Assembly: GCA_030596385.1 (NCBI GenBank) | Contig: JAUVKD010000095.1 | Location: 1 to 5,297 of the forward strand | Reading direction: 5' to 3' | Source of the DNA: Methanosarcinaceae archaeon | GTDB lineage: Archaea; Halobacteriota; Methanosarcinia; Methanosarcinales; Methanosarcinaceae | DNA: 5,297 nt | In this document: positions 1-5,297 of the stretch, one piece after another | Layout of the letters: each line of letters starts with the position of its first letter | Position numbering within the stretch: position 1 is the stretch's first letter | Notes under the pieces: model-generated | What the model was told of the DNA's origin: nothing | The model's input: the letters and a program-made list of their open reading frames with translations, nothing else | Database searches by the model: none | Position numbers and translations under genes: made by a program

Positions 1-113
1 ATAGTAACCACAAAGCCGTCCGTAAGGACAAACTCCGGTTCGTCAAAGCCGACATCACGGCAGCGCTTGATCATATCACCTGTTCCGGTGCCCATACTCT
101 TTGTAGTCCGCAT
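1..113 (-). pseudogene. C-terminal remnant of a COG2865-type ATP-binding transcriptional regulator (partial, 5'-truncated)
   Basis: The minus strand from an ATG at 113 to the window edge encodes 37 residues containing KSMGTGTGDMIKRCRDVGF followed by DEPEF and DGFVVT. This resembles the segment near the C-terminal end of the HATPase_c_4 domain in COG2865 (RecG-like/AlbA_2-containing) proteins, where a K-x-GTGT-x-x-MI-x-x-C motif is followed by a G-L-P-E-P-E-F-like turn and a hydrophobic beta strand. Such proteins usually carry several hundred residues before this point (a DNA-binding AlbA_2 domain and most of the ATPase fold). Here an in-frame TGA lies two codons before the ATG and the DUF1016 gene occupies the DNA upstream, so those parts are absent. 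The ATG has no Shine-Dalgarno sequence. I therefore call it a broken gene, although the part beyond the left edge cannot be seen. The family match is from pattern memory over a short stretch. Confidence 0.55.
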
Positions 114-137
114 ATGTTTTCAGCGCTTCTATAATGA

Positions 138-1268
138 CTAAACTCCTTCCATATCGTCATCGACCTCCATTATGTTTTCTTCAATAACTCGCTGTTCTCG
201 GACGAGTTCGGCCCGCAGTTCCTCTTCACTGGGCAGCAAAAGTTTGTATTTGGTTGCAAAAAGCTGTTCGTTGCCATGCAAAACTGAATAACGAACGATG
301 GACTTGTCCTTCTGAGCGCACAAGATAATACCAACGGTGGGATTGTCTTCTGGCCCCCGTCGCAAGTCGTCATACATCCGCACATACATGTCCATCTGGC
401 CGATATCCTGATGTGCGAGTTCGGTAGTTTTTAGATCAAATATGACAAAACACTTGAGCATGTAGTTGTAGAAAACAAGATCAATGTAGAAATCTTTTGA
501 TTCAGTGCTGATGCGCTGCTGGCGGGCGACAAAAGCAAAACCCTTGCCAAGTTCAAGCAGAAAAGCCTGGAGATTTTCGATAAGAGCGTCTTCAAGCCTG
601 GATTCAAGAATCTTTCCTGTGTTTGGGATGCCAAGGAATTCAAGCATCACAGGATCGCGGACAAATTCTCGGGGTGTGAGCTCAAGTGCGGTAATATTTG
701 CGTTTGCTTCCTCCCGCACATATTGACGATCATGGCTGGCAAGCAGCCGCTCATAATAGAGAGTGCCAATTTGCCTATCCAGAGCACGGGTGCCCCAGTT
801 CTGATTGGCGGCCTCATTCATATACCACATGCGTGCAGCAGTTTCATCAACTCTAAGAAGAGAACGATAGTGAGTCCAGCTCAATTCGGAACGCAGTGCG
901 TTCCAATTTGGGAAATTTGTATAAAACGCTCGCATGTGCCGCAGATTACGATCATCGAAACCTTTGCCAAACTCGGCTGTAAGGTTTTTAGCCAAAGAGA
1001 GGAGCAAGCTTCGACCATAAGCAGCACGAGGGGCTCCGCCTTGCTCAAACTCGACAATGTGTTGTCCGATGGTCCAACAGGTTTGAACATGCACAACATC
1101 CACCGCGTGCAGGACTTGCTGACGGGCGGTTTTAATCACTTCGCTAAGACTTGCAAGAAGGTCATCAATATCATGAATATCAGTATGTAACAGATTGGAT
1201 GGATCCTGCAAAGGACTAATCGCAGAGTTGACTTTAGGACTGGAAATAGCTGTGGATTTTTTCTTCAT
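138..1268 (-). CDS. DUF1016 (YhcG-type) PDDEXK nuclease domain protein
   Basis: This is a complete 376-residue protein, a usual length for the DUF1016 family. The N-terminal DUF1016_N domain (about residues 35-190) contains CWTIGQHIVEFEQGG, YGRSLL and the signature SWTHYRSLLRV (130-140). The C-terminal YhcG_C domain (about 200-350) is a PD-(D/E)XK nuclease fold. Visible catalytic candidates are D263 in FYIDLVFYN, D278 and K280 in FDLKTTE (Asp where many members have Glu), and Q291 with Y295 in GQMDMYVRMY; DNPTVGIILC (308-317) is the conserved strand after them. Members are predicted DNA nucleases, often found beside type I restriction genes or in mobile and defence regions; the physiological role is not settled. 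The ATG at 1268 is preceded by GGGAG at 1283-1279 with ten bases of spacing. No frameshift or stop is seen, so it looks functional. Its base composition appears more GC-rich than mcm and the beta-helix gene, which fits horizontal acquisition. The downstream neighbour is a gene relic and the upstream one a tnpB relic. Confidence 0.94.
   Translation of the reverse strand: MKKKSTAISSPKVNSAISPLQDPSNLLHTDIHDIDDLLASLSEVIKTARQQVLHAVDVVHVQTCWTIGQHIVEFEQGGAPRAAYGRSLLLSLAKNLTAEFGKGFDDRNLRHMRAFYTNFPNWNALRSELSWTHYRSLLRVDETAARMWYMNEAANQNWGTRALDRQIGTLYYERLLASHDRQYVREEANANITALELTPREFVRDPVMLEFLGIPNTGKILESRLEDALIENLQAFLLELGKGFAFVARQQRISTESKDFYIDLVFYNYMLKCFVIFDLKTTELAHQDIGQMDMYVRMYDDLRRGPEDNPTVGIILCAQKDKSIVRYSVLHGNEQLFATKYKLLLPSEEELRAELVREQRVIEENIMEVDDDMEGV
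143..150 (-). promoter_or_regulatory. Orphan Shine-Dalgarno sequence at the 3' end of the DUF1016 gene
   Basis: The minus strand reads GGAAGGAG here, inside the last codons of the DUF1016 gene. Seven bases further on, at the normal position for a start codon, stands ATT (135-133) rather than ATG, GTG or TTG. The frame from that ATT reads IIEALKTYADYKEYGHRNR and stops at 76. The arrangement suggests that a translationally coupled downstream gene once began here, and that its start codon was lost or is a rare ATT. The match to an anti-SD is direct; its function is inferred. Confidence 0.4.
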
Positions 1269-1382
1269 GAATATACATCTCCCATCATTTCACCCATAAG
1301 TTGTTTTTAATTGAACTTCACGCTGTTTTTAATAGATTCCTTCTCTACTTCAACCATGAACTTATTGATATCAGTATATGCA

Positions 1383-1478
1383 CTAATTATACAACCATCT
1401 ACATATGTTCAGTGTATTGATCAGTTTAACTTCTTGATTATTGGAAGGATATATCCTGAACTTGTATGTTTTGATCAT
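1383..1478 (-). pseudogene. TnpB (IS200/IS605 OrfB) N-terminal relic, stopped after 31 codons
   Basis: Reading the minus strand from ATG at 1478 gives a protein start containing MIKTYKFRIYP and LNICRWLYN, followed at once by TAG (1385-1383). The K-T-Y-K-F-R-I-Y-P start and the N-x-x-R-W-L-Y-N block about 18 residues later are the hallmark N-terminus of TnpB, the RNA-guided nuclease of IS200/IS605 and IS1341-type elements; intact proteins have roughly 350-450 residues with RuvC and zinc-finger motifs, none of which occur here. After the stop, a shifted frame stays open as AYTDINKFMVEVEK and on to a TAA at 1309-1307, which I cannot match to TnpB with confidence. The rest of the gene is gone, probably by internal deletion. 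It is too short and broken to be active. Confidence 0.72.
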
Positions 1479-1771
1479 GTACTCTCAGCCACTTCTATTT
1501 TACCAGATACTAATAGGACTTATTACTACATATACCAGAGCCAAGCGGAGTGAAAGTAATATTTGAGAATGGGTTATTTTAAATGATATATTTTGGTTTT
1601 GATGAATGTCATAGGTATGTTAGGGATTGACGTATTCATCACCCACCTGCTGCTATGCAGCAAGGAAGGAGTCTTCTGCTTCATTCAGATAAAGTGTAGA
1701 CTAAAAACCCTTACAAATCCCAATCTCGAAACATTGATATGCATACAAACCCGTACTAAATTGTGAAAAAC
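1479..1771. other. Non-coding stretch between the tnpB relic and mcm
   Basis: About 290 AT-rich bases without a supportable gene on either strand. They contain the bulged hairpin at 1646-1665. Just right of it, on the minus strand at about 1690-1655, a short frame reads YLNEAEDSFLAA then stop, which resembles the acidic DEAGS-type tails of some archaeal TnpB proteins, but it is short and blocked by an upstream in-frame TAG. An AT-rich TATA-like run (GATATATT) lies at 1585-1592, but it is too far from mcm to assign. I see no clear TATA box at the expected distance from the mcm start, although mcm transcription must begin in this region if it has its own promoter. Confidence 0.5.
1646..1665 (-). 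repeat. Short bulged hairpin, possible IS200/IS605-type subterminal palindrome
   Basis: TGCTGC (1648-1653) and GCAGCA (1657-1662) form a perfect six-base-pair stem around a three-base loop. CC (1646-1647) and GG (1664-1665) extend it past one unpaired base at 1663, which is a T on the minus strand. Imperfect hairpins with a bulged base near the ends are the sites recognised by TnpA of the IS200/IS605 family. This one lies about 170 bases upstream of the tnpB relic start and on the same element side. No poly-T follows on either strand, so it is not a typical archaeal terminator. The hairpin is seen; its role as an element end is inferred. Confidence 0.4.
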
Positions 1772-3865
1772 ATGTCAGCAGGAAAATGGGATGAAAAATT
1801 CAAGGTTTTTTTAAAAAAATACTATTGGGATGAGATACTTCAACTTGCAAATGAGTATCCTGACCAACGAAGCTTAATTGTTGATTTTTCAGATCTTGAA
1901 ATATTTGACCGTAAACTTGCAGATGAATTGCTTGAAAATCCCGATGATGTAATACCTTCTGCAAAGCAGGCACTTCAGCAAATTGATCTTCCGATTGAAG
2001 CATCGCTTGATGATGCATCAGTTCAGTTCATAAAAATTCCAAATAAAATCCCAATAAGAGATCTTCGAAGCGCACATCTTTTAAAATTTATCGCAATTGA
2101 AGGAATGGTTCGCAAAGCTACGGATGTACGACCAAAGATTCTGATAGCTGCATTCAAATGTTTAAGATGTGAAAACATCACGTACATACCGCAAGCAGGA
2201 ATGAAATTCATTGAACCATACGAATGTGAAAACGAAACATGCGGTAAAAAAGGTCCGTTCGATGTATTGGTGAAGGAATCCACGCAAATTGATGCTCAAA
2301 GACTTCAGGTCCAGGAATCACCTGAAAACCTAAAAGGCGGATCACAACCACAGAGTCTTGATATGGATGTTGAAGGTGTTCTTGTGGGCCATGCAACGCC
2401 CGGTACAAGAGTAATTGTGAACGGAACACTGCGCTCGATCCTACGAACAACACGAGAAGGTAAATCGCCATTCTACGACATATTTCTTCATGCGAATTCA
2501 ATCGAATATATTGATACCGAATTCAATGAACTTGAAATTACACCCGAAGAAGAAGAAGAGATTATCAAACTCAGCCGAGATCCTGAAATTTACACTCATA
2601 TCATTAAATCAATAGCACCATCGATCTATGGATACGAAGATATCAAGGAAGCACTTGCACTTCAACTGTTTTCCGGAGTTGCAAAACATCTTCCGGACGG
2701 GTCAAGAATACGCGGGGATATCCACATATTGCTCGTAGGTGATCCAGGTATTGCAAAAAGCCAGTTGTTACGTTACATGGTGAAACTTGCACCGCGTGGT
2801 GTATTTGCGTCAGGAAAGAGTGCATCTTCAAGTGGTTTAACTGCTACAGCAGTAAAAGATGATTTTGGAGATGGCAGGTGGACACTTGAAGCAGGTGCAC
2901 TTGTCATGGCAGATATGGGCATTGCTGCTGTTGACGAAATGGATAAAATGCGTAAGGAGGACAAAAGTTCACTTCACGAAGCTATGGAACAACAAACCAT
3001 AAGTGTTGCAAAAGCCGGAATCCTGGCTACTTTAAGATCACGATGTGCATTGCTTGGTGCTGCAAATCCCAAATACGGACGATTTGACCGCTACGAAGGA
3101 ATTGCACAGCAGATCAATATGGAACCTGCACTCATGTCCAGATTCGACTTAATCTTTGTACTATTGGATACCCCCGATAAAGAGCGAGATCTAAAAATTG
3201 CCGAACATATCGTAAAAGCGCACCATGCAGGAGAAATGTCAGAGCAAAGAATGCTGATCCCGGGCACAACGATCACACAGGAAGATGTTGATTTAAAAAT
3301 GCAGGTCGTAATGCCACAGATTGAGCCTGAGATCATGAAAAAATATATCGCATACGCCAAAAAGAATGTAGTTCCGGTACTTGAAGAAGATGCACGTAAA
3401 TATCTAATTGATTTTTATATGAATTTGCGTATACAAGGTGAAGGAAAAGATGCTCCTGTACCTGTAACTGCACGACAGCTTGAAGCCCTTGTCCGAATTG
3501 CAGAAGCAAGTGCACGTATCAGGCTCAGTAATGTTGCCACACTTGAAGATGCAAAACGAACAACCAGAATCACTCTTTCATGCCTGAAACAAGTTGGAGT
3601 AGACCCTGACACAGGGGCTTTTGATGTTGATGTACTTACATCTGGCACAAGCAAAAGCCAACGTGCCAAGATCAAGATCATAAAAGATGTGATTCGTAAT
3701 GTCGCTAGCCGTCATTCCGGTGGTAAAGCACCGCTTGAAGAGGTTTATATTGAAGCCGAAGCTGAGCAGATCGATCGGGAACATGCGGAAAAATTAATTG
3801 AAAAAATGAGGCGGACAGGTGACCTGTTAATGCCTGATGAAAATCATATAAGAATTGTTTTGTGA
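1772..3865 (+). CDS. mcm: Archaeal MCM replicative DNA helicase
   Basis: This is the homohexameric ATP-driven 3'-5' helicase that unwinds DNA at the replication fork with GINS and Cdc45/RecJ-type partners. With the ATG at 1772 the protein has 697 residues, a normal archaeal MCM length. In order: N-terminal domain A (about 1-90); a zinc site CLRC...CENETC with Cys 130, 133, 152 and 157; the OB-fold and hairpin region (to about 255); then the AAA+ core with Walker A GDPGIAKS (323-330), the pre-sensor hairpin around QTISVAKAGI (408-417), Walker B AAVDEMD with D388 and E389, sensor 1 Asn432 in GAANPKYGRFD, arginine finger R457 in LMSRFD, and the sensor-2 region VTARQLEALVR (565-575). A winged-helix domain occupies roughly the last 65 residues. 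All key residues are present and no intein interrupts the motifs. An in-frame GTG at 1763 would add three residues; ATG is preferred because family members typically start shortly before K-W-D-E-K-F. No Shine-Dalgarno sequence is visible, so translation may be leaderless or SD-independent. Confidence 0.97.
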   Translation: MSAGKWDEKFKVFLKKYYWDEILQLANEYPDQRSLIVDFSDLEIFDRKLADELLENPDDVIPSAKQALQQIDLPIEASLDDASVQFIKIPNKIPIRDLRSAHLLKFIAIEGMVRKATDVRPKILIAAFKCLRCENITYIPQAGMKFIEPYECENETCGKKGPFDVLVKESTQIDAQRLQVQESPENLKGGSQPQSLDMDVEGVLVGHATPGTRVIVNGTLRSILRTTREGKSPFYDIFLHANSIEYIDTEFNELEITPEEEEEIIKLSRDPEIYTHIIKSIAPSIYGYEDIKEALALQLFSGVAKHLPDGSRIRGDIHILLVGDPGIAKSQLLRYMVKLAPRGVFASGKSASSSGLTATAVKDDFGDGRWTLEAGALVMADMGIAAVDEMDKMRKEDKSSLHEAMEQQTISVAKAGILATLRSRCALLGAANPKYGRFDRYEGIAQQINMEPALMSRFDLIFVLLDTPDKERDLKIAEHIVKAHHAGEMSEQRMLIPGTTITQEDVDLKMQVVMPQIEPEIMKKYIAYAKKNVVPVLEEDARKYLIDFYMNLRIQGEGKDAPVPVTARQLEALVRIAEASARIRLSNVATLEDAKRTTRITLSCLKQVGVDPDTGAFDVDVLTSGTSKSQRAKIKIIKDVIRNVASRHSGGKAPLEEVYIEAEAEQIDREHAEKLIEKMRRTGDLLMPDENHIRIVL

Positions 3866-3877
3866 TTTTTATTTTTT
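3866..3877 (+). terminator. Probable poly-T transcription terminator of mcm
   Basis: TTTTTATTTTTT starts directly after the mcm stop codon. Euryarchaeal RNA polymerase terminates at U-rich runs in the coding strand, with no hairpin needed. The next gene starts about 45 bases later and has its own TATA-like sequence, which fits a transcription break here. The T-run is seen; termination is inferred. Confidence 0.5.
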
Positions 3878-3883
3878 AAAAAG

Positions 3884-3890
3884 TATATTA
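3884..3890 (+). promoter_or_regulatory. Possible TATA box for the beta-helix protein gene
   Basis: TATATTA follows an A-rich stretch (AAAAAG) that could serve as a BRE. Its centre is about 25 bases before the first ATG (3912), the usual TATA-to-start distance in archaea, so a transcript from here would be nearly leaderless for that ATG. A second candidate, CTATAT at about 3894-3899, would place the start near the alternative ATG at 3921. The match is weak in an AT-rich spacer. Confidence 0.33.
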
Positions 3891-3920
3891 GTACTATATC
3901 GCTACTAAGGAATGAATTTG

Positions 3921-4943
3921 ATGAATTTTAGATCGAAAATGATTGTTTTAACAATCTTGATGATTGTTGTATCGTTATTTATAATGCCGGCATGTGCTGA
4001 AGCCAAAAAAATCACTGTGGGGCATGGTGGATTGGCTGATTATGAAAGTATCAATAAAGCCCAATTTCAGGCAAATAACGGGGATACAATAGTTGTATCC
4101 AGTGGAACATATCATGAAAAGATAGAAATTCAAAGAAACGTGAAACTCATTGCAAAATCCAAAAACCCGGAAGATACAATCCTCCAATCTACTGAAATTG
4201 ATGGACCTACTATTCTAATATGGGCACATGCAACCAATGTAACCATTGAAGGATTTACAATTCGGGGATATGTCGATGATTCCGGAAAACAGTCGTTTAC
4301 TGGAATATCTGTAACAACTGGTTCCAATATTATTCGTAATAATATTATTGAAAACTATCGTTATGGTGGTATCCATTCATGCAGTGGAAACACGATTTAT
4401 GGTAATACAATTTCAAACAATGGATATGGGATTAAAGGAGGATTAAGTAATAGCCTGATATATAATAATTTAATCACAAATAATCAGTATGGTATGAAAT
4501 TCTATGACATGTCGTATAGTACAATTAAATCAAACCGTTTCATTGACAACGAAAAATTCGATATATTATTTAATGGCGGCAAAGGAAACTGGATCTATAA
4601 CAACATTTTTACTAATGTAAATAACGAAAATGCCGCTGAAAGAACGAATTTTTGGAACGTAACCAAGAGAAAAGGAACCAATATAATCGGAGGAGATTAT
4701 CTTGGTGGAAATTACTGGGCAGGCTCAAACGAGACCGGTTTTAGCCAAACGTGTGAAGATGTAAACTATGATGGTTTCGCGGATGAGAAATACAGATTAA
4801 ATTTCATGTCGTTCGACTACCTTCCACTTGTGGCACTAGACGAAGATGATGTTTCGTCCATATTGTCGGAAGATGAAGACAAGGGTTCTTTAAAAAATCT
4901 GTTTGCGTCTTTGCTTAACGCATTGAGTAAACTCTTTAGTTGA
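3921..4943 (+). CDS. Secreted right-handed beta-helix protein, NosD-like repeat family
   Basis: From ATG 3921 the protein has 340 residues; an in-frame ATG at 3912 adds three. I chose 3921 because AAGGA (3907-3911) lies nine bases before it, whereas it almost touches 3912; a leaderless start at 3912 remains possible. Residue numbers below use the longer form. Residues 9-30 form a Sec signal peptide (KMIVLTILMIVVSLFIMPACAEA), so the product acts outside the membrane. Residues 33-95 are the entry module of methanosarcinal surface proteins (NNGDTIVVSSGTYHEKIEI, NPEDTILQ). Residues about 100-235 carry parallel beta-helix/NosD repeats of roughly 22 residues rich in N-x-I and N-N. Residues 246-307 are the conserved cap: NFWNVT, GGDYLGGNYW, a calcium-loop-like DVNYDGFAD (283-291) and DYLPL. 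The tail is acidic (309-323) and then amphipathic (326-343), with no transmembrane or sorting motif that I recognise. The family includes carbohydrate-binding and surface proteins; the NosD name does not imply nitrous oxide reductase maturation here, since no nos genes are seen. The substrate is unknown. Confidence 0.9.
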   Translation: MNFRSKMIVLTILMIVVSLFIMPACAEAKKITVGHGGLADYESINKAQFQANNGDTIVVSSGTYHEKIEIQRNVKLIAKSKNPEDTILQSTEIDGPTILIWAHATNVTIEGFTIRGYVDDSGKQSFTGISVTTGSNIIRNNIIENYRYGGIHSCSGNTIYGNTISNNGYGIKGGLSNSLIYNNLITNNQYGMKFYDMSYSTIKSNRFIDNEKFDILFNGGKGNWIYNNIFTNVNNENAAERTNFWNVTKRKGTNIIGGDYLGGNYWAGSNETGFSQTCEDVNYDGFADEKYRLNFMSFDYLPLVALDEDDVSSILSEDEDKGSLKNLFASLLNALSKLFS

Positions 4944-4965
4944 TTTATCTGAGTGAACTGCCGAT

Positions 4966-5297
4966 ATGATGACCACAAAAAAAGAATCCACGACCGATAT
5001 GAGTTTAGATGCCGAACAGACTCAGGCCATCCAAAACCTTGACGGACCAATGCTCATCCTTGCATCTGCAGGCACAGGCAAAACCAGAACACTGATGGCA
5101 AAAGTCGCAGCATTGCTCGACAGATCTGTACCTACCAATGAGATCATGCTTGTTACCTTCACAAACAAGGCAGCAAACGAAATGAAATCACGTCTCATTG
5201 CCATGGGACATGATATCCGTGATATGTGGGTCGGAACATTTCACAACATATGCAATCGCATCCTTCGGGAAAACTATTCTAAAATACCGGGTCTCAA
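4966..5297 (+). CDS. UvrD/Rep-family superfamily 1 DNA helicase (N-terminal part, runs off the right edge)
   Basis: The first 110 residues are visible. They contain the Q motif LDAEQTQAI (14-22), Walker A/motif I ASAGTGKT (33-40), motif Ia LVTFTNKAANEMKSRL (62-77) and motif Ib VGTFHNICNRILREN (89-103), in the order and spacing of UvrD/PcrA/Rep 3'-5' helicases, which act in DNA repair and in clearing protein-DNA obstacles. Full-length members have about 650-750 residues, so most of the protein, including motifs II-VI, lies outside the window. Two adjacent ATG codons occur at 4966 and 4969; a weak GAGTG at 4951-4955 fits the first slightly better. The gene begins 22 bases after the beta-helix gene stop on the same strand with no poly-T run between, so the two may be cotranscribed. 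The AGTGKTRTL motif and the overall look are bacterial-type, as is usual for UvrD in this archaeal order. Confidence 0.95.
   Translation, partial: MMTTKKESTTDMSLDAEQTQAIQNLDGPMLILASAGTGKTRTLMAKVAALLDRSVPTNEIMLVTFTNKAANEMKSRLIAMGHDIRDMWVGTFHNICNRILRENYSKIPGL

Noticed and set aside
723..1190. A 155-codon open frame on the plus strand.
   Set aside because: It lies fully antisense to the DUF1016 gene, whose family match is strong over the same DNA. Its translation shows no recognisable domain.
1269..1298. A ten-codon minus-strand frame MGEMMGDVYS whose TGA overlaps the DUF1016 ATG (ATGA), suggesting a coupled leader peptide.
   Set aside because: It is very short, has no SD, and contains the GGGAG that serves the DUF1016 start. 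Chance is the simpler explanation.
1311..1553. An 80-codon open frame on the plus strand in the intergenic region.
   Set aside because: It is antisense to the tnpB relic, has a low-complexity hydrophobic and Ser/Thr-rich translation, and has no SD. The minus-strand reading explains this DNA better.
1646..1665. The hairpin as a bacterial-style transcription terminator.
   Set aside because: No T-run follows the stem on either strand, and archaeal terminators rely on poly-T.
1772..3865. An intein or internal insertion in mcm, which is common in some archaeal MCM genes.
   Set aside because: Walker A, Walker B, sensor 1 and arginine finger motifs are contiguous with normal spacing, and total length is typical.
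1..5297. CRISPR array, tRNA or rRNA genes.
   Set aside because: No regularly spaced direct repeats, no T-loop GTTCRA motif within a cloverleaf context and no rRNA-like blocks were noticed on reading; no covariance search could be run.

Overview
The window looks like a chromosomal segment of a methanogen-type or ANME-type archaeon, most likely of the order Methanosarcinales. The evidence is an archaeal MCM replicative helicase whose N-terminal sequence has the methanosarcinal look (KWDEKF...YYWDEILQLANEYPDQRS), and a secreted NosD-type beta-helix protein ending in the GG-Y-LGGNYW / calcium-loop / DYLPL tail common in that group's surface proteins. Genus is not resolved from what can be read here.

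Left part (1-1268, minus strand): an intact DUF1016/YhcG-type PDDEXK nuclease gene is followed, 24 bases after its stop, by what looks like the C-terminal remnant of a COG2865-type ATP-binding regulator (MGTGTGDMI...EPEF). The remnant runs off the left edge, lacks its N-terminal domains, and has a good Shine-Dalgarno sequence nearby but no usable start codon. This side reads as accessory or defence-island DNA and looks more GC-rich than the rest.

Middle (1269-1771): about 500 bases without an intact gene. On the minus strand it holds the first 31 codons of a TnpB (IS200/IS605 OrfB) gene, cut short by a stop codon. Further upstream on the same strand is a small bulged hairpin that could be an IS200/IS605-type end. 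I read this stretch as a decayed insertion element separating accessory DNA from core genes.

Right part (1772-5297, plus strand): mcm (complete), then a probable poly-T terminator and a possible TATA box, then the secreted beta-helix protein (complete), then 22 bases later the start of a UvrD/Rep-family superfamily 1 helicase that runs off the right edge. MCM unwinds DNA for replication and the UvrD-like enzyme serves repair; the beta-helix protein between them has no evident functional link to either.

I did not find a convincing new multi-gene system. The points most worth checking are the two gene relics flanking an apparently intact DUF1016 nuclease, and the possible insertion-element end upstream of mcm.
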